Program-made: the position numbers and the translations under genes
Origin: Mnemiopsis leidyi
Lineage: Eukaryota > Ctenophora > Tentaculata > Lobata > Bolinopsidae
Length of the DNA stretch: 31,116 nucleotides
Direction: 5' to 3'
Assembly: GCA_000226015.1 (NCBI GenBank)
Contig: JH154806.1
Location: forward strand, 232,623-263,738
Part shown: positions 11,061 to 21,900 of the stretch, one piece after another
How the letters are laid out: every line of letters begins with the position of its first letter
Numbering within the stretch: the first letter of the stretch is position 1
Notes under the pieces: generated by a model
What the model saw: the letters and a program-made list of their open reading frames with translations, nothing else
Told to the model about the DNA's origin: nothing
Database searches by the model: none

Positions 11061-14000
11061 TTAACACTCAGTTTCAATAAGAAGATCACACAGCTGCTTT
11101 TTTAGCCACGAACAATCCTGCTGATCAAGGAAGCTATCGATCCAGGTGATAAAACTTTGCTTCTTTACTTTTCCAAGTTCCCAAAACTCCTCAACAAGGA
11201 TCAGTTTGGAGGCTGTTACCAGCTGGGAAAATCACGTATTGATTGGGTTCGCCAATTAACGATAGTAAACTGATACTCAGCTGATAATGCAGTGCATGTT
11301 TGCCCATTCCCGAGATCAATTAGGATCAATTAAAATTCGGTTGGATCAATTAGAGTGCTGAAAACGAAGCTCTGATCTTTCTCACGACCCAATATTGTAG
11401 ACATCCGTAACACCTACCACAGATGCCAGACAGCTGATACCGGAATCGTGGAAAATAAGATCGATACTTATCAGCTCCGATAGTGTTAAGGGAACGCAGA
11501 TCTTATAATTGGCAATGTAGTCCAACCCGGAAATATGATTTCAGTAGAATACAAGAACATGTGATGAAATGAGTTACTTGAGACTGTGAGAAATGAAAGA
11601 TTTTTACCTGAAACCTAGCTTTGAGAGAAATGAGGATATCAGGTGGTGCAAAGTTCTGGAAAAGTTTCTTGCTGACTACCACACATTCTGCATTGTTCGA
11701 CACCTAAAGCAATGAGATAATAGAGCTGAGTTAAATTTAGTTTGGTTGAATTGGACCCGAAAAAGAAATCAAAGTAATATCATTTTTTGTGGAACCAAAG
11801 GCTGAGAAGAAGATCGCGAGAGATAAAAATTAGGAAGATTAGGCTGAGAGTAAGTTCGCAAGGATTAAAAACTTACGACACTTAGAGATATGTCAGGTAC
11901 CTCGCCCACCAAACTTTCAAATCCCTGGCATGGAAAAGTTCAAATCTGTGAACCCGTTTGTATGTCAGCTACTATATAACGTTTGTTAATCTCAAGTTAA
12001 TCGTTAATCGTTAATATAATAAATATCAAGTTCGTTGTAATAGATAATGTTTGTGTTTCTCATTTTGGGCACCATTATAGACACTTAGAATTAGTCCCCG
12101 TACTTACGAAAGTGTCTCCCGGCTTCAGGATTCTCACACAAACAAACATGCAAACTTTTGTGTTTGAAAGGGATCCTCTTATTGAGTGAGCGCTGGAGGA
12201 TGATTCTGATATCGAGCTCTGAAATTGGACTGCAATTATCATATTTATATCTTTTTTTGTAAGGACCAAAATCAAGAATCACTTTTGCAGATTACTCGTA
12301 GACGCAAAAATCCTTAATAAACTTTTCACTATTCAACCTAAATTCATGAATTTTCCCTTTAAGTCATTACCTGTCTGTGTTTAGTGCATGTTCGACTTCT
12401 TGTGCAACTTCGAGGAGGTCCTGGCGATTCGATAAAGCATCGAATCTTGTTATTCCTTTCTTTTTCTGTTAAGTAATCATTGAACTAATAAAGTTATAAG
12501 GGACATTTTGAAAAACCAAGAATCGACTGGTTCACACTCCTTAGTAAAAATAATTATCTTTACTCACGCTCCATCGAGTTAAACTCCAAATCGTAAACTT
12601 CGATTTCGCCAAACCCATCTTTTCTGAGGGAATCTATTACGTCTCTGGCTTGTTCTTTGAGCTGGTTCTCTATGGGAATCGCTGAAACTACTCTGCATGT
12701 TCCCTGGTAGATTATTTTATGAGGCGGTAATGATATTTCTGGGGAGGTGTCTCAAATATTCCAAGATTTTAAACCTCATTTCTTAATATTTGTTGGCCCG
12801 GCTTAAGTTCTCGGTAGTTGAACTTAAACACACTCACATGGTCAAATGGACATAGATTGACCTCCAAAAACAAAGGTAGGAGCAATACATGTCAAAAAAT
12901 AATAATTTGAATAACCGTTCTCTATAGCCACTAAATATTTGCTCATCTAAGAGTTTCTTATCAAACCATATCAGCGCTTTGAAATTCAAGTCCGGATGTG
13001 TCACAAACCGATTTAACGACATAAAGCCACTCTGTATTCATCTCCCGTACGACGACACTTCCTTTTCTAAAGTAGTGTACCACGCAGTTCATAGGATTTG
13101 TGTAGAGGATATGGGTCGGAAACCGTTTAAACGCCTCGCACTCTTCCCTGGAACATTAGCTGACTTGATTTTGATTAGGGGAGGTAGGATAAAAGATTGG
13201 CTAAGTTTCAAAAACCTAAACGCCCAAAATATCAAACTAAAATAGAAAGGTGTGAGCCTGATATAAAAAATTTGGATTAGTTTAAGCAACTGCAGAAATT
13301 TTGAGGATAATCTCTTCTTCCCGACCCATGAGTAAATCTATAGTATCGAAGCTGTCTTTTTTTGTTTTCAGCTCTTACTTGAGGTATTGAATATGCTCGA
13401 TCTCTCTAGGGTTCTTAGCTCCTTGAGCGTTTTTAACTTGACCATCGAACAGCGGCAAAAAGTCCTGAAAATCGCAATGTGAGTAACGCCATCAGCGTGA
13501 TAAATTCTCTGTAACAGGGGGCATATAAAGTTTTTATTTACATTTTACAATCTGCTAGTCAAATTAGCTTTAAGTAAAGGATGACAAGTAAAAGAAAAAG
13601 CCGGACATGCATAAGACTTTTTAAATAGTTTTATCAGACGAATTTTGAAAGGAAGATTTCAACAATTCCATATATTCTAAACAATTTAAACTCACATTAG
13701 CTTTTGATTTACAAAACAAACTTTTAAACTATAAACAATAGTAGCATTGGCATACAGAAAGCTAGATGGCACCACCGTAACACTAACAAATACAAAATTT
13801 GGCAGATCATTGTAATTTGTAAATTTTATTGAAGCGCGAGACAGATTCCTACCTTCTTATCAATCACAAGAAGCTCTACATCGCTCTGAGCCACGACGGT
13901 AGCGTTTCTGACGTTGTTCAGTAAAAGTGCAGTTTCCCCGAACTGTTCACCTTTCTCCAGAACACACCGTGTAGTGACGTACATCTCCCCGGTAGATTCA

Positions 14001-15910
14001 CTTCTAGCCATCTCGTTTATCATAACTGAGGAAGAGGGACAATCAGGTGCCTGGATACCTCAGTCTCCGGGGACAGTAGAGAGAGCCACACCGCGCCCGG
14101 TCAACAATCAAGGGTAAGGGAGGGAGGGGGAGTTTCGAAGTTATTCAAGAATGAGGATGGAGTTTATTTTGGGGAAGAGGGCTAGGAAGTTAAGAATACC
14201 GGTCTAAAATTTTATTGTCATAGACTTTTCTTAAAACTTGTTCATGGTGTTAAAATTAGTCGGGATTGATGATCGTTACTTTAACCGCAATAAGGATCGG
14301 CAAAGTTTGATAAGGTAGGAAGGGGATTCTATTTCTAGGAAGACTGAAAATCGGGGAGCACAATTATTGGAAATTTGGTTTCTTTATGAGAAAACTAGAT
14401 CGTTTTCGTACGTGATAAAATAACTTCATTTTTTTGACAGTTTTACTCGAGAGGGAATCAATATGTAGTACAAAACTAGCAAAAATTATAGAGTTATCAA
14501 GTACTAAGTCCCTCTGTTTTGATCGAACAACTATTTTCAAGTACCTGTGCCCGAGATGATGATGTAGAAGTAGAAAGGCCGATGTCCCTGCCGAATGATG
14601 ACCCGAGAGGAGCTAAAACTTGAGTAAAACCCGACCTTACAGAGCTGAATCTGCATGGGGTGAGGGTACTGGGACAACAACTTCATCTGGAGAAAGAGTT
14701 TGTGTACTTGGTGCAGAGCTGCGGTGGGGCGTTGGTGGGAGGGCAGGTGGAGGGTCGCTTTAGCGTTGTTCGGTAGTCTCACGTACTGGGGGCCAAAATT
14801 AGGCATCACTATAAACAGTGTTCAGAGGGCATAATTATTTGGGTAGCGTCATCGCTTAAAAATCATCTTCTGACGTTTATAAAATGTATTTTCATTCCTT
14901 TCAAAAAGTTGGACTAAATGTTGCAGTTTCCTACCTTGTTTTTGCTGGCAGCGCTGCTGAAGTACCCAGCATCAAACAATAGGCTTTCTTCAGATCCCGC
15001 CGTCCTTTGCACTTGCCGTATCTGCTGTAAGGACATCAGCGACTGCGAATTTTCCTCGGCTGCTCGAACCGCATGACTGCAGGGAGGCGGTGGGAGTGAG
15101 ACGTGAGACAGTCTCTAGAACTTTACTTATCGGTATGAGATTGGCGTGGTCTTAGGGTAACACGATATTGGTCCGACGACATTTGTCCGAATTTAGGTAC
15201 CGAAAATTTACGACATTTGTCCGACAGCTACACTTGTCCGAATCCGAATTTTATTCATTTTCTCTTTCTTTTCTTTATTTGATGTGCATTTGTCATGATC
15301 TAACTAATACTAATCGCAATGTTTAGCCGTATGCTGGCAGTCACATACCTTCTGCAGTGTTTGGTGCTGATTGCCAGTAAAGCCACAGCTTTTACGATGT
15401 CCTTGAATGTGTAACTTTTCTGTCGTGTGTGGAGCCCCGAAGTTGTTTTGGTTGATTGCTTGTTGGATTGCCTTTTTGAGTGATAGAGCTTCGGCGATTT
15501 TTCTGTCTCATCAATCATACCTGCAGTTGGATTACATGATTTTGGGAAGATCATCCAACTTCAGCTAAAATATAAACAATGATTGGAATTGTATGAAAGT
15601 TTCAATCAACATTATACTTATAAAACTTTACACTGCACGAGCTAATAAATATACTTGCCCATGCCAGCACCAAAATTACATGTTCAAATCTAGTATACCC
15701 ACTGGAAGAGTTCAATTGAGAGACTTTTCTGAGGATTCCAAGTTTTAACTTGCTTTCCTTCCTCCTTTTCTCAGGTGATCCGAGCTTTTTGGTGCAGTGA
15801 TCCCTTACCACCTGGTCCTTGGCCACGTGATCCCTCAGATGTAACAGTAGCTCCTTGTTTATCGATAATATGTCTTTCTGGCTGATCATTGATGACTTCC
15901 GTTCCTTCAT
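11061..15910 (-). CDS. CNBD2: CNBD2-like cyclic nucleotide-binding protein, 13 exons, 618 aa
   Basis: Exons in transcript order: 15910-15655, 15520-15349, 15076-14935, 14785-14545, 14025-13853, 13464-13379, 13147-13009, 12703-12568, 12465-12371, 12218-12108, 11924-11877, 11703-11608, 11222-11061 (stop). All introns are GT-AG and every junction keeps phase; the weakest donor is GTTTGT after 13009. An in-frame TAG lies one codon before the last upstream codon of the ATG. The first cyclic-nucleotide fold (about 241-328) has PHPMQIQLCKVGFY, RVIIRQGHRP and a phosphate-binding cassette with FGETAL (299-304) and R-N-A-T (310-313), keeping the Glu and Arg that bind cyclic nucleotide. The second fold (about 383-550) has FRKGSVVVRE, LYVVKSGTCRVV and SVVSNNAECVVVSKK, but its cassette reads FGFESLV and lacks the Glu/Arg pair. 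Order and length match CNBD2, known in mammals from sperm cAMP signalling. ATTAAA lies about 55 nt past the stop. Confidence 0.87.
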
Positions 15911-18585
15911 GACCTAAGTGCCTACTGCCTACAATAGGGATATATATCGTCTTAACGATTGTTATTGTCATTCAAGAAAAATGGCGTATGCATTGGACGA
16001 TTAGTAAACGAATAGGAGTGTGCTATCGGAAATTATTTCACGAGTGCCGTAGGCACGAGTGATAAATAATTTCCGATCAGCACACGACTAATGAGTTTAC
16101 TAATTGTATTATCAACCGACTTAAATAACTAAAATACTAACAGGATTAAGAACAGCTTTCCCCTTCTTTTAAGTTATTGGCTTTTGAAAACCGTTGCACC
16201 AATATGCCGTGTAGCAATTTATGCACTCTATATCCAACCCGAAATAGGTTCAGTAAAAATATCCGTTTAGCTAAGCAATTCTAATTGATTTTTGATTTTA
16301 TGAAGGAGCACATGTTTTGCATCTTGATCTAAGCCGCGAGAGTGTGACCATTAACATTGCGCGCTAATCGCCATAGCGACATTTTACAGGTATGTTTAGG
16401 AGTGTGCTATCGGAAATTAGTCAACGGTACTTGGTAACACGGGAGGTTGATAATCAGCATTGGGAGTCAAAATTTAAGTTTTAACCTCCGTTTTAACCTC
16501 CGCCATAGTTTCCAATAGAACAAAACTGACCGTAGAAACAAAAAATTAGCTACGAGGGTTGTCGCAACTCTAGCTACAAGACCTCATGGTATGGTGTCAA
16601 TTGTTATGATGAAAAAGAGTTCATATAAAATAACGTGACCGGAAACATTCGAAAAAATGAAATAATCACACAACTCATGTGATCCACGTTGTGGTCCCCC
16701 CGCGTGGCAGCAATCAGCGCAAGGTGGCCACGCTAACTTCTAAACTTGTGAAATTGTTATCAATATTTATACGACTTTGTCACAATTGTTATATTATACG
16801 CACAACAGCAGGTGTGGTGAAGTGCAGCTGAACAGCACCACCAGCACTGGGACACTGGGACTGTTTTCTCGTGGAAGTAAGTGGGAGTTGCAGTACAGGA
16901 ATGTGGCGTAATATTCTGTGATTTGTTATAGTTCTGCGATACTGATAGGACTGCGGTAAGACGAGAAACCGCACTCGATCATTCGCCATGCACTGGTGAA
17001 AAGCGCTTTTGTTAATATTCGATGTCTATTTTTAGAAAAAAAACAAACATATTTATTCTGTGCTTGTAGATTCTAGATTAAGATAATAAAGAATTTAGAA
17101 AGAAGGAAGAAAAGTATGTTGGTAACAATGTTGAGGTGGAAAGGAATCGTGCGAATGAAATTTGCTTTCGTATTGCGACGATTGTGGCATTTAAATGTCG
17201 CCTCCTCACTATAATCACTATTGTAAGCACTCTTTTATGCGGCTAATTATTCACTGATCTAGCCATAGTTACTTAATATCAAATTGTAAAATAGACTTCG
17301 AACGGTCCATTTACAGTGATGCGATGACTTCAATACTTTATTCATCAAGTTTGAATTCAGATGTGTCCGCAAAAATCATGACCAGATTTCAACATTCAAG
17401 TACAAAAATCAGACAGGAGTTTAATTGGTCACAGCAATAAATCAGGTCACAGGAATGAAACAGGAATTAAAAAAGAATTACCTTCACCACCTTAATAAGT
17501 TCCCCTTAGCTTTTTGCCTTTTTTCTTTTTCTATAACAAAGTGGAATGATCATCATCTCTCACGTCCAATTTCTTGTGGCATTGGCATGGGCAGAGTTTT
17601 CAAGAGATTGTTAAAAGGAATTGAGAATAAACCGGAGTAGTGGTAATGTAAACAGTAACAAATATCAGATTTATAATTGATCTTTTGAATTGTAATGCCT
17701 TTCATGTTCAAAACACACCTATAATGAACATTAAAAACACACCTATAATGAAGATTACATAACACTTTTCCAAATCAACTGAACCCTTCTGCAGTGACCC
17801 GTGGGAGCTAACTCAGAACCATATGCTACCTAATGGAATGGGGAATAGTAATTCATTTTTTGCAGATATACGTAGCACATGAAAGTATTAAATGTCCTCT
17901 GATTTGATGAGAATCACAGAAAATCGGGTGAAACAGACGTATATACCGCACTCCTGTCCTCCTATCAGCTAAATGATTCTCACGTACTGGCATTTTCCGA
18001 ACGTGATTTTCGAAATTAGCTCCCGAGGAACCATAGGAACTAGACTATGTATGTGACTTTTTTGATGGTGTCTGTCAGAAAGTTGTGGGATAAAATGTAT
18101 TGCATTTTGGGATATGGAATATCATACCATTGTCGTTCTATGACTATCCCTCATAATCACTGAATACTTTGCTAATGCACTCCAATAAGTCGATTAGAAT
18201 TAATATCGTTAGGAAATAATAAAGAATGAGACTGTGCGACGTCTCAGGACTCTAAAAAGACATAACCGAACTGACGTGGTCGTGACTTCGGAAAACCATA
18301 GAACCCATGATTAGATAACGATTTTACAGGTTATATTATTATAATATTATGTGCTAAAGTGGTTTGAATATGCAATCTGCCACCCTACTTGAATAGAAGA
18401 CGATGAATAGAAGACGGCAATTTGCAAAGCCTGCTGGTGATATGCTGCCGGTTTCTCAGTAATATAAAAGAGCGAATTCTGGGAGTTCCGCGGTATAAGT
18501 CTTCATCGTATGTGATGCGTGATTCTGCTAGCCTGCGGTGCCCGGGTAATCTAATCAACTGAAATGGTTAAAGAATTTGGAGCTT
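15911..18585. other. Intergenic region between CNBD2-like and mosaic genes
   Basis: About 2.7 kb separates the divergent CNBD2-like and mosaic lectin genes. It holds a 105-bp fold-back repeat (16000-16104), a partial copy of its arm (16399-16419), and otherwise AT-rich sequence. A TATATAT word at 15941 sits just upstream of the CNBD2-like ATG. No convincing coding exon or RNA gene was seen. Confidence 0.5.
16000..16104. repeat. Fold-back (inverted repeat) element, about 105 bp
   Basis: The left arm from ATTAGTAAAC (16000) through GTGTGCTATCGGAAATTATT is mirrored by the right arm ending GTTTACTAAT (16104). The centre is GTGCC-GTA-GGCAC near 16050. Pairing is near continuous with small bulges. 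The start of the arm (GGAGTGTGCTATCGGAAATT) recurs at 16399-16419, so it is a small repeat family, probably a MITE. Confidence 0.75.
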
Positions 18586-18593
18586 TATATAAG
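18463..18593 (+). promoter_or_regulatory. Two candidate TATA boxes of the mosaic lectin gene
   Basis: TATAAAAG lies at 18463-18470 and TATATAAG at 18586-18593. The second is 47 bp upstream of the ATG at 18640 and would give a very short leader. The first would give a leader that includes an upstream ATG at about 18564, opening a 13-codon frame that ends before the main start. The choice cannot be made without transcript ends. Confidence 0.5.
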
Positions 18594-18639
18594 TCGGAGC
18601 TTTAGAAAACTGAACCTTACTTCTTTAAGACTTGTCACT

Positions 18640-18931
18640 ATGAAGCGGTGCCTAATCCTCTCTGTTACGCTAACGCTTCTGCTCTTCACCTCTGTGCTTG
18701 GACATGACAGATGCAGATTCGAAGACAAAACCCTGCTCCACGAAAAGTTCTCAAGATTTAAAACTGATTGCCTGAACAAGGGTTTCCAAGAGTCAACCCT
18801 TGTGGGGTGTTCTTCAACAGTGGAAAAGGTGATGAAGAAGGAGAATCTTCTTAAAAGGTGTCGCAATTTTAACAAGTACTTGGGAAGATGTGGTGTATCT
18901 TGTGAAGTCGAAGAACAGAGAGCAAACACAG
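18640..18931 (+). other. Mosaic gene exon 1: signal peptide and six-Cys segment
   Basis: Encodes residues 1-97. After the predicted cleavage near LG-HD, a 76-residue segment rich in Lys/Arg carries six cysteines, ending [15 protein letters not shown]. Six suggests three disulfides. I do not recognise a family. The frame stays open upstream, but the first ATG in it is at 18640. Confidence 0.75.
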
Positions 18932-21900
18932 GTCAGTAATTTTTATTGATTTTTTCAAATGAAAGAAAGAAATTTGACTATGGTGTTACTGTAGGTTTGT
19001 TGACGTGATACAATACGGTTGTAGAAGTTCTAGTCTAGAAGAGTGTTTCTATATGGGACACACTTAACTACTTGAGTGTTGCCAAGGAGTTTAGGATTGA
19101 TAAAATGTTGCTATAGGGTTGTTAAAGGGTTGCTATATGGTTACACTTGGATGTTGCTATGGGAGTATAAGGTTCTTAGACTGTTACACTTGTGTGTTGC
19201 CGTAAGAAGAAACCATTGCTACTTTGTAATATTCTGTGTGCTTTTTATTAATCTCGGCAGACGAACGTAATCGAATCTATAAACGGTTCAAAGCACTCGG
19301 AAATATGAGCATATATTTATCAAATATATAATATATATATAATATATAATATATATAATATATAATATATAATATATAATATATAATATATATAATATAT
19401 ATAATATATATATATATATATAAGCGGACCTTGAATAATGAATATTCGTAGAATTTCTGGTTTTGCTCAGTCTAAGACAAAGATTTACTGGATATTTCGT
19501 GATTGTACAATCAAAGTTGATCAATGATGATTTAAACAAGTTCTCCTCAGACTGGAGAGAAGTGCAGCACAACAGTCCCACTAACTTCGACATGGAGCAC
19601 GAGGCTCTGCAAGTCATTGCCAATGGCACAAATGGGTACAATGACACAATCGAATTGTCTTTCTACGGAAAATCTGGAAACTATATTGGCGATGTAATCA
19701 TTCGCTTGGATAATTGGAGATATGAGATCGATGCTTGTGGACACCAGGGAGACTTGCAAGAAGATAGCCGACAAGACATGGAATCTGATCAGATTTGGTC
19801 GTTCAAGATGCAGCGAGATGATGATGGTGATCACAGACTAAGAGCTCATTGCAACGGCAACTTAGCAATGGATTTTACCATTTCTCAAGGCAACTGTATG
19901 GGTTGGGGTTGGACTGGAAGTTGGGACGACGATATTCATAAATTAGGATTTGCCGACACAGACACAGCTTCGGACTTCTTTAGGCACCGACCTCACTTGG
20001 ACACAGGTATAAACAAAGCTTCTACGGAAGTAATTCGGTAATCAATCATCAGAAGTTCTGAAGTTATCTTGCCACCTATAGTAACTTGAGTTACGTTTTA
20101 CCAACAAGAATCTAATTTCTATTCAGTTATTATTTAACGCGCTCATGAAATCCTCATTCAGACTGGAATACGGTTACTCGACAGTTTCCATTTAAATTTG
20201 ACATCGAGCACAATGCTCTGCAAATACTTGCAAATGGAACCAACGGCTATAACTCCACAATTGAAGTATCATTTTATGACAATTCACAAAGTTCAAACTA
20301 CATTGGTGATGTGATTGTTCACCTCGACACCTGGAAATATGAGATTGATGCCTGTGGACATCAGGGTGAAATGTCAAAAGAAAGCCATCAAAACATGGAA
20401 TCTGATCAAATTTGGTCCTTCAAGATCACTCGAAATGAAAATGGTGACCACATGGTTAGAGCTCATTGCAATCAAAAGTTTGCATGGAACTTCACGATCT
20501 CTGAGGATAATTGTATGGAATGGGGCTGGAATGGAAGTTGGAACAAAAACATATCAAGAATTGCATTCCCATTGACTGATACAGCCTCGGACTTTTACAG
20601 GCACCGGCCACATAAGGACTCAGGTATAACAAACCTCGTGTATACTTGATTTTTTTCAAAACACTTTATCAGACTATCTGTAAAAAGCCGAAAACTTTTC
20701 CGATTAAAACTTAATCTCCTTAACATCCCTCAATGGTGAACTTGTAATCTGCTTCTTCATTCATAATTCAAAGAATATCTAAAACATATTAAAGATCGAG
20801 TATGTTTATATGAGCCGGGCTAAAATGATCATAGTTTTAAAAATCAGCTTAATTATATGTTAGAGCAACTATAGAATAAAAGAAACTAAAACCTTATGAT
20901 TTTCAGAGGACTCTATGTCGGCAGTGGACACCAGAATGCCCCTCTCAGCCCACCAAAGCAGTACCCGACTCATACGAGATCAGCCTCAGTCAGCCGATCT
21001 AGCAATTGACGATGACCTGGCGACCAGCTCCCACACAATCTGCGCCTGGAACACCGACCATTGGTACATGATGAAGTTCAAAAGTGTGCGATGCTTTTCC
21101 GAAGTCATCATAGTCAACTCCTACCTCGACTACAACGCCTTCAGAATGCAGGATCTGGGTGTCTTCGTCCAGGACTCTCACAAAGAGACCTCCATGAAGT
21201 GCGGATCGTTGAAGGCCAGAGACGACTCGACAATCGAGGGTCAGACCTACAGAATATCGTGTGATGGGCTGTGTGGGGACGAGGTCGTGTTGAAAGTTCG
21301 TCACGATCGTGGAGACTACAGTTACATGGGCTGTATCCACATGGCCGAAGTCAGGGTGGAGTTTGCAGGTTAGTTGGAGTTTCTTCATCAGCACGCTGGT
21401 AAGCGCCCGATCTAGTGTTGCCACCCATTAAGTTTCCAAAGAAATTAATGGATAGCAATACATTTTCATTATCCTTTAAATATTAGTAACCACTCAGCTA
21501 ACAACATTCTTCAGGGTGCGTCAGCAAGTTTGACGAGGACGGCTCATCATACAGAGGAATGGTAAACACCACCATATCTGGAAAGGAATGTCAGAGGTGG
21601 GACACTCAATCTCCAAACATGCACAAAATGAGACCCGATCAGTGAGTAAAACAACTGTTTATCACCTATCTTAAACCCCTGACTACCGCCGATGTATTGA
21701 TGTAAAGTTTTACTTCTTATATTGACCTTGACTCAAGTGAGATTCTCAAAACTAAAGGGTATGTTTCAGGAGGTCAGATGATGGGTTGGATGATAACTAC
21801 TGCAGAAATCCAGACGGGTACGTCACGGTATACTATTATTTTCCATATAGGCACGGTTCTGATATGTATTGTGAAATATTTTTCATTGGCATATATGATA

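Noticed and set aside
12979..13245. Plus-strand 88-codon frame over a CNBD2-like exon
   Set aside because: It lies antisense to an exon that fits the nucleotide-binding fold and keeps phase with both neighbours.
13352..13379. A 27-bp intron joining 13379 to an open frame at 13351 in the CNBD2-like gene
   Set aside because: The frame ends at a stop after about 22 residues. The exon at 13147-13009 joins in phase and supplies the expected second nucleotide-binding fold.
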